This document shows positions 56,683 to 64,000 of a stretch of 64,000 nt of DNA, in pieces (within the stretch, counting starts at the first letter, position 1; every line of letters starts with the position of its first letter). The notes beneath the pieces were generated by a model. The model ran no database searches. It worked only from the letters and a program-made list of their open reading frames with translations, and had not been told where the DNA came from. This stretch comes from Agarivorans sp. TSD2052 (lineage in GTDB: Bacteria > Pseudomonadota > Gammaproteobacteria > Enterobacterales > Celerinatantimonadaceae): contig NZ_CP096670.1 of assembly GCF_023238625.1 (NCBI RefSeq), forward strand, positions 2,345,501 through 2,409,500, in the 5' to 3' direction. The position numbers and the translations under genes are program-made.

Positions 56683-56937
56683 ATGAAACGTTCAAATATT
56701 GCTATCGCTACTGCTGTTACAGGTTTAATCGCTTTAGGTACGCTAACAGCTACTCCCGCTGTTGCAGCAGGCAAAGAGAAATGTTACGGCGTGAGTAAAG
56801 CCGGAAAAAATGATTGTGCGACCAAAACTAGCTCTTGCGCTGGTACAGCTAAAACCGACAACCAAACTGATGCCTTTGTTGTTTTACCTAAAGGCTTATG
56901 TGACAAACTAGCTGGCGGTAGCAAAGAGTCTAGCTAA
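56683..56937 (+). CDS. bufA1: BufA1 bufferin precursor (DUF2282)
   Basis: 84 residues with a signal peptide (about 1-29, ending PAVAA). Four Cys at 34, 45, 52 and 73 follow the DUF2282 pattern [30 protein letters not shown]. In characterised bufferins the MNIO enzyme BufB converts Cys residues of this precursor to thiooxazoles and the exported product binds copper. AAAGGA precedes the ATG. First gene of bufA1-bufB-bufC-doxX. Confidence 0.9.
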   Translation: MKRSNIAIATAVTGLIALGTLTATPAVAAGKEKCYGVSKAGKNDCATKTSSCAGTAKTDNQTDAFVVLPKGLCDKLAGGSKESS

Positions 56938-56946
56938 TTTGACCGT

Positions 56947-56972
56947 GTCGAACCAGTTAACCCTGGTTCGAC
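56947..56972 (+). terminator. Intra-operon hairpin between bufA1 and bufB
   Basis: GTCGAACCAG-TTAACC-CTGGTTCGAC, a ten-bp perfect stem nine bp after the bufA1 stop, no T-run. It probably stabilises or partly terminates the bufA1 mRNA so that precursor exceeds enzyme. Confidence 0.6.
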
Positions 56973-57007
56973 TGCCTCCCCCTCCTCCCCGTAAAACGAT
57001 AATACTT

Positions 57008-57850
57008 ATGATAAATAAATCCTACGGCTTGGGCCTACGGTCAGCCTATGCAGAACAACTGTTGACCAAAAATTTAGATATCGATTGGCTGGAGATCCAC
57101 GCCGAGAATTATTTCAATCCCCACTCTTACGATTATCACCTGCTCAAGCAAATAGCTGAACATAGCCCTATCAGCGTGCATGGTGTGGGTTTGTCTTTAG
57201 GCTCTACCGATGCATTAAGCCACACGCACTTGGCTAAACTTAAAGCCCTTATAGACGACATTAATCCATTTATAGTGTCAGAACATTTAAGCTGGAGCAG
57301 TGTGAACGGCCGTTTTTATAATGATTTATTGCCGCTTCCTTATACCGACGAATGCCTCCAACTATTTATTGAACATGTAAATCAAGCACAAGATTATCTA
57401 GGTCGACAATTACTGATTGAGAATCCGTCTGCCTATTTGTCCTATCACGAAAGTCACATCCATGAACCTGAATTTCTTAACCAGTTAGTCGCGGCTACAG
57501 GGTGCGGTTTATTGCTCGACATCAACAATGTTTATGTTAGCGGCCACAATTTAGGCTGGGATAATCATCAATACTTTGAACAGCTAAATGTCGACGCTGT
57601 AAAAGAAATACACCTTGCCGGTTATACCGAAAAGCAGCTTGATAATAAAACCGTTCTTATCGACAGCCATAACCAAAAAGTTCATCCGCAGGTATGGCAA
57701 CTGTATCGCCATTTTGAGTCACGTTTCAGTAATAGCATTCCCACACTGATTGAATGGGACAGCGACTTTCCCGCCTTAGAGGTGTTAATCAATGAGGTGA
57801 ACCTTGCCAAGGCTATTACGACTGAATCAGCAGAGGTGCGCAGTGCTTAA
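57008..57850 (+). CDS. bufB: BufB, MNIO-family (DUF692) bufferin-modifying enzyme
   Basis: 280 residues from the ATG at 57008 (MINKSYGLGLRSAYAEQLL); an in-frame TTG at 56939 would add a Pro-rich stretch unlike the family. DUF692 TIM-barrel landmarks with iron ligands: DWLEIHAENYF, ISVHGVGLSLGS, SEHLSWSS, LLIENPSAYL, LLLDINNVYVS and EIHLAGY. Multinuclear non-heme iron oxidases of this type modify Cys in the BufA precursor. Its 3' end overlaps the bufC GTG by 8 bp. Confidence 0.9.
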   Translation: MINKSYGLGLRSAYAEQLLTKNLDIDWLEIHAENYFNPHSYDYHLLKQIAEHSPISVHGVGLSLGSTDALSHTHLAKLKALIDDINPFIVSEHLSWSSVNGRFYNDLLPLPYTDECLQLFIEHVNQAQDYLGRQLLIENPSAYLSYHESHIHEPEFLNQLVAATGCGLLLDINNVYVSGHNLGWDNHQYFEQLNVDAVKEIHLAGYTEKQLDNKTVLIDSHNQKVHPQVWQLYRHFESRFSNSIPTLIEWDSDFPALEVLINEVNLAKAITTESAEVRSA

Positions 57851-58622
57851 ACAATTACAAAGCGATTTTGCCGAATCTCTCAAGCGCAGCAACACAGCAC
57901 TGAACCAAAGATTGGCGAGTTCTGCTCTAAGCCCTGACCAATCGATACAAATTTATCAAAATAATTATGTACTGAGTTTACGTGAAGCGTTGGCGGCTAC
58001 TTACCCTACAGTTCAACAGTTGGTAGGCGAAGAGTACTTTAATTTTTGCGCCAAATCTTTCATTTTAGAGCACGGTCATGATCAAGGCGATTTAAACCTA
58101 TTTGGCCACGGCTTTAACCTTTTTTTACAACAGCAAGATGCTTTAGCACAACTGCCCTATTTATCGGATATTGCCCTATTAGACTGGCAGATTGAGCAAA
58201 CGGCGGGTTTAGCACTTAGCGATCAATATTTTGGCGTAGAGCAGTTACAAACTATTGCCGTGGAACAATTGGGTAAGGTGGTACTTCATCTGGCTTCGCA
58301 TCAATCTTTAGTGACCAGCGAATACCCGATATTTCCGATTTATCAGATGGTTCAGCAAGATCAGGTCAAACCGATAGACCTTGAACAACCCGATCAACTA
58401 ATTCTAAGTAAACAAGCAAACTTTGAAGTACGAATAGAGCAGATATCGCCACTGTGTTGCCAGTTTCTATTGCATTGCCAACAGCAATTACCACTAGAGC
58501 AATTACCACAGCAGTGTTTAGCCGAACTAGAACCGCTATTAGCCGACGCCATTCAACAACGACGAATATCCCACTTTAGTTTTGCATCAATGATAGGAGA
58601 GCCTAATGATGCCACTTTATAA
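57843..58622 (+). CDS. bufC: BufC, DUF2063 partner protein
   Basis: 259 residues from the GTG at 57843 (VLKQLQSDFAESL), chosen for AGAGGTG before it and the 8-bp overlap with bufB; an in-frame ATG at 57804 lies inside bufB. The N-terminal DUF2063 domain shows IQIYQNNYVLSLREALAATYPTVQQLVGEEYF and LNLFGHGF, followed by a less conserved C-terminal half. It presents the precursor to BufB in studied systems. Overlaps the DoxX gene by 17 bp. Confidence 0.87.
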   Translation: MLKQLQSDFAESLKRSNTALNQRLASSALSPDQSIQIYQNNYVLSLREALAATYPTVQQLVGEEYFNFCAKSFILEHGHDQGDLNLFGHGFNLFLQQQDALAQLPYLSDIALLDWQIEQTAGLALSDQYFGVEQLQTIAVEQLGKVVLHLASHQSLVTSEYPIFPIYQMVQQDQVKPIDLEQPDQLILSKQANFEVRIEQISPLCCQFLLHCQQQLPLEQLPQQCLAELEPLLADAIQQRRISHFSFASMIGEPNDATL

Positions 58623-59061
58623 TTTATACCTAAGAGCCGTTGCGGTAATGCAAGCTGTGCTTATCCCGCTATTACTCACTTTCACCCGTATTTGGGTCGC
58701 GGTAGTGTTTTTCCGCTCTGGTTATTTAAAAGCCACCAGCTGGGACTCTACCCTATATTTATTTGAGGAAGAGTACCAAGTACCTATTTTGCCATGGGAG
58801 TTGGCCGCTTATTTAGGCACTGCCGCTGAATTAATCTTACCCATATTTTTGGTGCTGGGCTTATTCACCCGTATTTTTGCTTTTAAGTTGTTTTTCTTCA
58901 ATATTATTGCGGTGGTCTCTTACCCGGTACTTTGGCCTGGCGGTTTCTACGACCACCAACTTTGGGGTTTAATGATCTTAATCAACCTTATTTGGGGGGC
59001 AGGCCCGCTAGCGCTAGATCGCATACTAAGCAACAAAATGGAACAAAAAAAAGCGGCCTAA
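58606..59061 (+). CDS. DoxX-family membrane protein of the bufferin operon
   Basis: 151 residues with four membrane helices: LLLTFTRIWVAVVFFRSGYLK, ELAAYLGTAAELILPIFLVLGL, FKLFFFNIIAVVSYPVL and LWGLMILINLIWGAG. DoxX proteins are frequent last genes of bufferin operons; role unknown (redox or quinone-linked). Start at the first of two adjoining ATGs, inside bufC. The terminator at 59050-59069 overlaps its last codons. Confidence 0.85.
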   Translation: MMPLYNLYLRAVAVMQAVLIPLLLTFTRIWVAVVFFRSGYLKATSWDSTLYLFEEEYQVPILPWELAAYLGTAAELILPIFLVLGLFTRIFAFKLFFFNIIAVVSYPVLWPGGFYDHQLWGLMILINLIWGAGPLALDRILSNKMEQKKAA

Positions 59062-59069
59062 GCCGCTTT
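59050..59069. terminator. Bidirectional terminator between the bufferin operon and fumarase
   Basis: AAAGCGGC-CTAA-GCCGCTTT with an A-run on the plus side giving eight T on the minus strand, so it is strongest for the fumarase gene. Confidence 0.88.
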
Positions 59070-59091
59070 AATAGAGTGTTAGGTGTAAGGC

Positions 59092-60615
59092 TTAACTAAG
59101 TTTTGCATCTTGCACTTCAATGTTAGCCTTCCAAATTGCAGGCCCCTGTTGGTGAGCTGAGTTACCATCACTATCTACCGCTACGGTGACCGGCATATCT
59201 TCTACTTCAAACTCGTAGATTGCTTCCATGCCTAAATCTTCAAAAGCCACGACTTTGGCTTTCTTAATCGCTTTAGACACTAAATAAGCGGCACCACCTA
59301 CCGCCATCAGGTAAACCGACTGGTGCTTAGCAATTGAATCGACCGTCGCTTGACCACGTTCTGCTTTACCAATCATGCCTAGTAGGCCTGTTTCTTCAAG
59401 CATCATGTCAGTAAATTTGTCCATGCGGGTCGACGTTGTTGGGCCGGCTGGGCCTACTGCTTCGTCGCGAACTGCATCAACCGGTCCTACGTAGTAAATA
59501 AAGCGACCATTAAAATCAACGCCGTTGGGAAAAGGTTTGCCTTGCTCTAAGTATTCTTTAATACGCTTATGCGCCGCGTCTCGACCGGTTAATATTTTAC
59601 CGTTGAGCAACACCGTTTCGCCCATTTTCCAGCTGGCTATTTCTTCTTTGGTGATGGTGTTTACATCAACACGGCGTACGTTGTCGCCCACATCCCAAGT
59701 GATTTCAGGCCAATCTTCGAGTTTTGGAGGAGTAAGTACGGCTGGGCCGCTACCATCTAAGTGAAAATGTGCATGACGTGTGGCCGCACAATTAGGGATC
59801 ATAACAACCGGCTTAGACGCCGCATGAGTGGGGCAGGATTTAACTTTAACGTCGAGCACGGTGGTTAATCCCCCCAGACCCTGAGCGCCAATACCAAGTT
59901 TGTTAATGCCTTCCATTAACTCTAAACGGAGTGCTTCGTCGGCGTTTTCTGCACCTTTTGCCATTAAATCTTGAATATCTACCGGATCCATCAGTGATTC
60001 TTTAGCCATTACTGCAGCTTTTTCGGCGGTGCCACCAATGCCAATCCCCACCATACCCGGCGGACACCAACCCGCACCCATGGTAGGCAGGGTTTTAAGC
60101 ACCCATTCGGCCACAGAGTCTGACGGATTAAGCATCACCATTTTTGATTTATTTTCACTGCCGCCGCCTTTAGCCGCGACCATGATCTCAACTTTATCAC
60201 CGGCAACTAAGTCGATATGCACCACTGCAGGCGTATTATCTTTAGTGTTGGTTCTCGCACCATTGGGGTCGGCAACAATTGACGCTCGCAGTGGGTTATC
60301 GGCATTGGTATACGCGCGACGAACACCTTCATCCACCATTTCTTGTACGGTTAAGTCTGAATCCCATTGTACCTGCATGCCTACTTTAACAAAGGCAGTA
60401 ATAATACCGGTATCTTGACAAATTGGGCGCAGCCCTTGGGCACACATGCGCGAGTTAATCAAAATCTGTGCGATAGCATCTTTAGCTGCGATGCTTTGTT
60501 CTTTCTCATAGGCTTGCGCCATAGCTTGCACAAAATCGATAGGATGGTAGTAAGAAATGAATTGCAGTGATTCTGCGACACTGTCAATGAAGTCTTGCTT
60601 ACGGATGATGGTCAT
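59092..60615 (-). CDS. fumA: Fumarate hydratase class I (iron-sulfur type)
   Basis: 507 residues, the two-subunit-fused class I length. The alpha part has QILINSRMCAQGLRPICQDTGI with cluster-region Cys, GGGSENKSKMVMLNPSDS and GIGGTAEKAAVMAKES; the beta part has GRDAAHKRIKEYLEQGKPFP and GPAGPTTSTRMDKF. Interconverts fumarate and malate in the TCA cycle; the [4Fe-4S] cluster is oxygen-sensitive. Single gene, divergent from pabB. Confidence 0.94.
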   Translation of the reverse strand: MTIIRKQDFIDSVAESLQFISYYHPIDFVQAMAQAYEKEQSIAAKDAIAQILINSRMCAQGLRPICQDTGIITAFVKVGMQVQWDSDLTVQEMVDEGVRRAYTNADNPLRASIVADPNGARTNTKDNTPAVVHIDLVAGDKVEIMVAAKGGGSENKSKMVMLNPSDSVAEWVLKTLPTMGAGWCPPGMVGIGIGGTAEKAAVMAKESLMDPVDIQDLMAKGAENADEALRLELMEGINKLGIGAQGLGGLTTVLDVKVKSCPTHAASKPVVMIPNCAATRHAHFHLDGSGPAVLTPPKLEDWPEITWDVGDNVRRVDVNTITKEEIASWKMGETVLLNGKILTGRDAAHKRIKEYLEQGKPFPNGVDFNGRFIYYVGPVDAVRDEAVGPAGPTTSTRMDKFTDMMLEETGLLGMIGKAERGQATVDSIAKHQSVYLMAVGGAAYLVSKAIKKAKVVAFEDLGMEAIYEFEVEDMPVTVAVDSDGNSAHQQGPAIWKANIEVQDAKLS

Positions 60616-60814
60616 AAAGTCTCCACGTTTCCTTATGATTGCCTTTTATATCAACAGCTTTTTAGTAAGCTGCTTTTCAGGCTGTTAGGGTTATTGTCGT
60701 TATCCTTCACCGGCTATGATACCCTTGCGCCAGTTAGCCCGCTATAACCTTTACCTAAGTTTTTACAATTTATCTACATCAACCTTTAGTGAATAGTCTC
60801 TCGATACTGCCCTT

Positions 60815-62197
60815 ATGATTGTTAGTAAAACTTTTTCTACCCAAGCAAAAATCATGTTTGAACAATTGGCTCAAACTGAATGGTGCTGTTTTTTGCAATC
60901 AGCGTCTGATTCCCATGAAAACAGTCATTACGATATTTTGGTCGCCGACCCTATTGCGACTGTTTCCTATACTAAAGACTTGGCTCAAGTTTCCTTGGGT
61001 GAACAGCACTATCAAAGCCAGCAAGCACCGTTTGAGTTGCTTGAATCGTTACGTAAGCAGCTATTCCCCAACTCAGAAAATGATCAGTCAGTTTTTCCTT
61101 TCGCTGGCGGCGCATTGGGCCTGTGGGGTTACGATCTTGGTAGAAGCTTAGAATTACTTCCTGAACGCTTACCGCAAGATTTAACCACCCCCGATATGGC
61201 GGTGGGTTTCTACGACTGGGCGCTAATTTTTGACCACAAACAACAAACGTCAACACTGATTCAGTGGCATGATCTCGGCGATCAGTGCGTAGGAGAAAAC
61301 CGTTTAGCGCAAAGAGAGCAATGGTTGCTCAAGCAGCAAATTAAACATACCGAGCTGAAGCCGCAAACCTTTAACTTAACCAGTCAATGGCAAAGCAATT
61401 TAAGCAAAGCCGACTACCAAGACAAATTTGAGCAAGTACAGCAGTACCTGCTTAGCGGAGATTGTTACCAAATTAACTTAACCCAGCGTTTTAGCGCCAG
61501 CTATCAGGGTAATGAAGTGGCTGCTTATCAGCAGCTGATTGCCGCTAACCAGGCGCCGTTTTCAGCTTTTATTCGATTGCCGAACAGCTGTGTGCTTAGT
61601 GTCTCGCCTGAACGATTCATTAGCCTTAAACAAGGCGAAATTGAAACCAAGCCGATTAAGGGCACGCGACCAAGAAGTGATGAGCCAGTTAAAGACCAAC
61701 AACTCGCTATTGAGCTACAACAAGCAGAGAAAGACCAAGCTGAAAACCTCATGATTGTAGATTTATTGCGTAATGACATTGGTCGAGTAGCCAAACCCGG
61801 TAGTGTGCTGGTACCCAAACTGTTTGCGGTGGAGTCGTTCCCAGCGGTTCACCACTTGGTGAGTACCATTCGTGCTGAATTAGCCGATCGCTATTGCGCA
61901 GAGCAATTGTTAGCGGCCTGTTTCCCGGGCGGTTCTATTACAGGCGCCCCCAAAATAAGGGCGATGCAAATCATCGAAGAACTTGAAGCCAATCGGCGTA
62001 ACGCCTATTGTGGAGCTATTGGTTATATTTCTGCGAACGGTGACATGGACACCAATATCACCATTCGCACCTTAGTTTGCGAAAACCAACAAATATACTG
62101 TTGGGCTGGCGGCGGCGTGGTCGTTGATTCACACGTAGAGGCTGAGTACCAAGAAATATTCGATAAGCTAAGCCGTATTTTGCCTATTTTGGAGTAA
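60815..62197 (+). CDS. pabB: Aminodeoxychorismate synthase component I
   Basis: 460 residues. The C-terminal chorismate-binding domain shows LLSGDCYQINLTQRFSA, PIKGTRPRS, ENLMIVDLLRNDIGRV and GGSITGAPKIRAMQIIEELE (GGxITGxPK). The N-terminal part matches PabB/TrpE-type domain. PIKGT with the PabB Lys distinguishes it from anthranilate synthase. With PabA it makes 4-amino-4-deoxychorismate for folate. pabB-nudL-sdaA order is common in related bacteria. Confidence 0.93.
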   Translation: MIVSKTFSTQAKIMFEQLAQTEWCCFLQSASDSHENSHYDILVADPIATVSYTKDLAQVSLGEQHYQSQQAPFELLESLRKQLFPNSENDQSVFPFAGGALGLWGYDLGRSLELLPERLPQDLTTPDMAVGFYDWALIFDHKQQTSTLIQWHDLGDQCVGENRLAQREQWLLKQQIKHTELKPQTFNLTSQWQSNLSKADYQDKFEQVQQYLLSGDCYQINLTQRFSASYQGNEVAAYQQLIAANQAPFSAFIRLPNSCVLSVSPERFISLKQGEIETKPIKGTRPRSDEPVKDQQLAIELQQAEKDQAENLMIVDLLRNDIGRVAKPGSVLVPKLFAVESFPAVHHLVSTIRAELADRYCAEQLLAACFPGGSITGAPKIRAMQIIEELEANRRNAYCGAIGYISANGDMDTNITIRTLVCENQQIYCWAGGGVVVDSHVEAEYQEIFDKLSRILPILE

Positions 62198-62230
62198 CCA
62201 GCCCGAGTACTGCGGAGAATTTGATAGACA

Positions 62231-62800
62231 ATGAGCCACACTACGCAACATTACTTACAACGCTTTTTGCTTCAACACGGCCAGCCAGATACCCAGCGCA
62301 GCGCTAAACAAGCTGCAGCAGTATTATTGCCCATTATCATCAAACAGGGACAACCTGAGCGCATTGTACTGACTCAGCGTAGTGCGAAACTGCGCCACCA
62401 TCCTTCACAAATTAGCCTTCCTGGCGGTAAGCGAGATCCTGATGATATTAGCCTCGCCTATACAGCCTTACGAGAAACCCACGAAGAAATTGGTATTAGC
62501 CCGGAAACCTTTACCATTCATGGGCAACTTCCAAAACAAACTACAGTAAGCAATTTCTCGGTACGTCCTTTTGTGGCGACGACGACAGAAACCTTATTGT
62601 TTGACATCAATAGCGACGAAGTGGCGCAAGTTATGGTGTTACCTTTGGCGCCTTTTTTAAACTTAAACAACTACCATCGCTATCAATTTCACCGTAAAGG
62701 TCAGCTTGAAAAAGTTTACTTCATTGAAGTCGATAAACATGTAATTTGGGGGGCTACCGCTAAAATATTGCGAGATCTCGCCTCACACTGTTGCAGATAA
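62231..62800 (+). CDS. nudL: NudL, coenzyme A pyrophosphatase-type Nudix hydrolase
   Basis: 189 residues. Nudix box GGKRDPDDISLAYTALRETHEEIGI (G-x5-E-type core, REThEEiGI catalytic Glu residues) preceded by LPGG and the CoA-type LPGGKRDPxD context. Predicted to cleave CoA and its derivatives in the cytoplasm. 33 bp after pabB, probably co-transcribed. Confidence 0.9.
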   Translation: MSHTTQHYLQRFLLQHGQPDTQRSAKQAAAVLLPIIIKQGQPERIVLTQRSAKLRHHPSQISLPGGKRDPDDISLAYTALRETHEEIGISPETFTIHGQLPKQTTVSNFSVRPFVATTTETLLFDINSDEVAQVMVLPLAPFLNLNNYHRYQFHRKGQLEKVYFIEVDKHVIWGATAKILRDLASHCCR

Positions 62801-62870
62801 CTAGATATACTTATAATCTCAGAATTAAATACTGAGTCACATTACTCCATCCAAAGTGATAGGAACAACA

Positions 62871-64000
62871 ATGGTAAGTTTATTCGACCTTTTTTCTATA
62901 GGGATTGGTCCCTCTAGCTCGCATACCGTAGGCCCGATGAAGGCGGCTAAATTGTTTGCCCAAAGCTTAGCTCGGCAGAACCAAATATCACGAGTAGATT
63001 ACTTAAAAGTAGAACTGTTCGGCTCCTTAGGCGCAACCGGTAAAGGCCATGGTACAGGGAAAGCCGTGATATTAGGTTTATTAGGAGAGTCTCCAGAATC
63101 TGTTGACGTAGATAGGATTGACCAGCAGTTATTGCAGGTTGAACAATCTGAAGAATTAATGCTACTTGGCAAGAATACCGTTAATTTTGCCAACAAGGGC
63201 TCGATCATCTTTCATCGCCGTAAACATCTACCAGCGCACAGTAACGCGCTAAGCTTTCATGCTTATTTAGACAATGGTAAAACCGTATCAACCACTTATT
63301 ATTCTATCGGCGGAGGATACATTGTAGAAGAAGGCGAAGAAACGGCCAGCCAAACTACCCATTACCCCTACCCCTTTGATAGCGCCGAGTCGTTGTTACA
63401 GCGCTGTAAAGAAAGTGGTAAAAGTATTGCGGCAGTGGTGTCTTGTAACGAACAAGTACATTGCTCTACCCGCACCATTAGCCAATATACCCAACAAATC
63501 TGGGCAACCATGCAAGCCTGCGTTACGAGGGGGATCAGCGAAGAAGGTATTTTACCTGGCGGCCTAAAACTCGCGCGGCGGGCGCCTAGCCTTAAAAGGC
63601 AGTTGTCATCACAACGTAATCTTAGTTCAGATCCACTAAATGTTATGGACTGGGTAAACCTCTATGCATTAGCTGTTAGTGAAGAAAATGCCGGTGGAGG
63701 GCGCGTCGTGACCGCGCCAACTAATGGCGCGGCCGGTATTATTCCCGCGGTATTACATTACTACCACCATTTTGTACAAGAGCTTGATCAAGACTCTCTT
63801 AATCAATTTTTCTTAACGGCCACCGCAATTGGCTCACTATATAAAACCAATGCCTCAATCTCTGGTGCCGAGGTGGGTTGTCAAGGCGAGGTGGGCGTCG
63901 CGTGCTCTATGGCTGCAGCTGGTTTAGTTGCTATGTTTGGTGGTAACCCTGAACAGATAGAAAATGCTGCTGAAATTGGTATTGAGCACAACCTTGGTCT
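62871..64000 (+). CDS. sdaA: L-serine ammonia-lyase (SdaA), 3' end cut by the window
   Basis: The first 376 codons of an expected 455 or so are present; no stop before 64000. N-terminal beta domain begins [23 protein letters not shown], with [12 protein letters not shown]; the alpha domain has [24 protein letters not shown] and the cluster Cys in [18 protein letters not shown]. Iron-sulfur (not PLP) serine dehydratase giving pyruvate and ammonia. AAGTGATAGGAA precedes the ATG. 70 bp after nudL. Confidence 0.94.
   Translation, partial: MVSLFDLFSIGIGPSSSHTVGPMKAAKLFAQSLARQNQISRVDYLKVELFGSLGATGKGHGTGKAVILGLLGESPESVDVDRIDQQLLQVEQSEELMLLGKNTVNFANKGSIIFHRRKHLPAHSNALSFHAYLDNGKTVSTTYYSIGGGYIVEEGEETASQTTHYPYPFDSAESLLQRCKESGKSIAAVVSCNEQVHCSTRTISQYTQQIWATMQACVTRGISEEGILPGGLKLARRAPSLKRQLSSQRNLSSDPLNVMDWVNLYALAVSEENAGGGRVVTAPTNGAAGIIPAVLHYYHHFVQELDQDSLNQFFLTATAIGSLYKTNASISGAEVGCQGEVGVACSMAAAGLVAMFGGNPEQIENAAEIGIEHNLG

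Overview
The window reads as chromosome of a marine, facultatively respiring gammaproteobacterium. I judge it to be in the Alteromonadales/Vibrionales neighbourhood, Agarivorans- or Shewanella-like, from gene content only. Pointers are an octaheme tetrathionate-reductase-type cytochrome operon, divergent glk/hexR, the fumarase class I / pabB / nudL / sdaA order, SlyD, a YbiT-type ABC-F protein, a KdgM-type porin and a VemP-like secretion monitor in front of a second secDF. No prophage, IS element, rRNA or CRISPR array was seen. There is one tRNA, Ser(GGA).

Left part (1-11.3 kb): a SUMF1-domain lipoprotein gene; on the minus strand a MoxR-DUF58-DUF4381-BatA-BatB-BatD operon followed by a LysR regulator; then a Cys-type arylsulfatase and a periplasmic HAD phosphatase. 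A TTATA-N5-TATAA box occurs in front of both the SUMF1-like gene and the sulfatase/MoxR divergent promoter, so the LysR protein may tie these genes together.

11.3-16.7 kb: the most notable locus. A 158-codon reading frame resembling VemP, the Vibrio translation-arrest secretion monitor, precedes secD-secF-chaA. Its stop codon overlaps an RNA arm that can pair with the secD ribosome-binding site. A DedA gene follows.

16.7-32.3 kb: an exported D-aminoacylase-type amidohydrolase; an orphan exported protein; the octaheme cytochrome / cytochrome b / small periplasmic protein / triple-rhodanese operon; a LysR gene; a carboxyethylornithine-synthase-like and ATP-grasp ligase pair; ygiQ; a phospholipase D-type lipoprotein. 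32.3-42.5 kb: core genes (slyD, ybiT, hemH, adk, htpG with a textbook sigma-32 promoter) and a solute-binding-protein/GGDEF pair sharing an ATGA overlap. 43.2-47.2 kb: a small exported protein with a KdgM-type porin, then a chemoreceptor, a SCO protein and a DUF4174 protein. 47.7-55.1 kb: an M20 peptidase, tRNA-Ser, glk/hexR with two candidate HexR sites, and fadE with a TetR/PsrA-like regulator and its operator.

55.1-64 kb: a candidate small RNA, a lipoprotein gene, a decayed outer-membrane protein gene, a bufferin (copper-binding RiPP) operon bufA1-bufB-bufC-doxX, then fumarase, pabB, nudL and sdaA (cut by the window end). Many genes end in clear rho-independent hairpins, listed individually.
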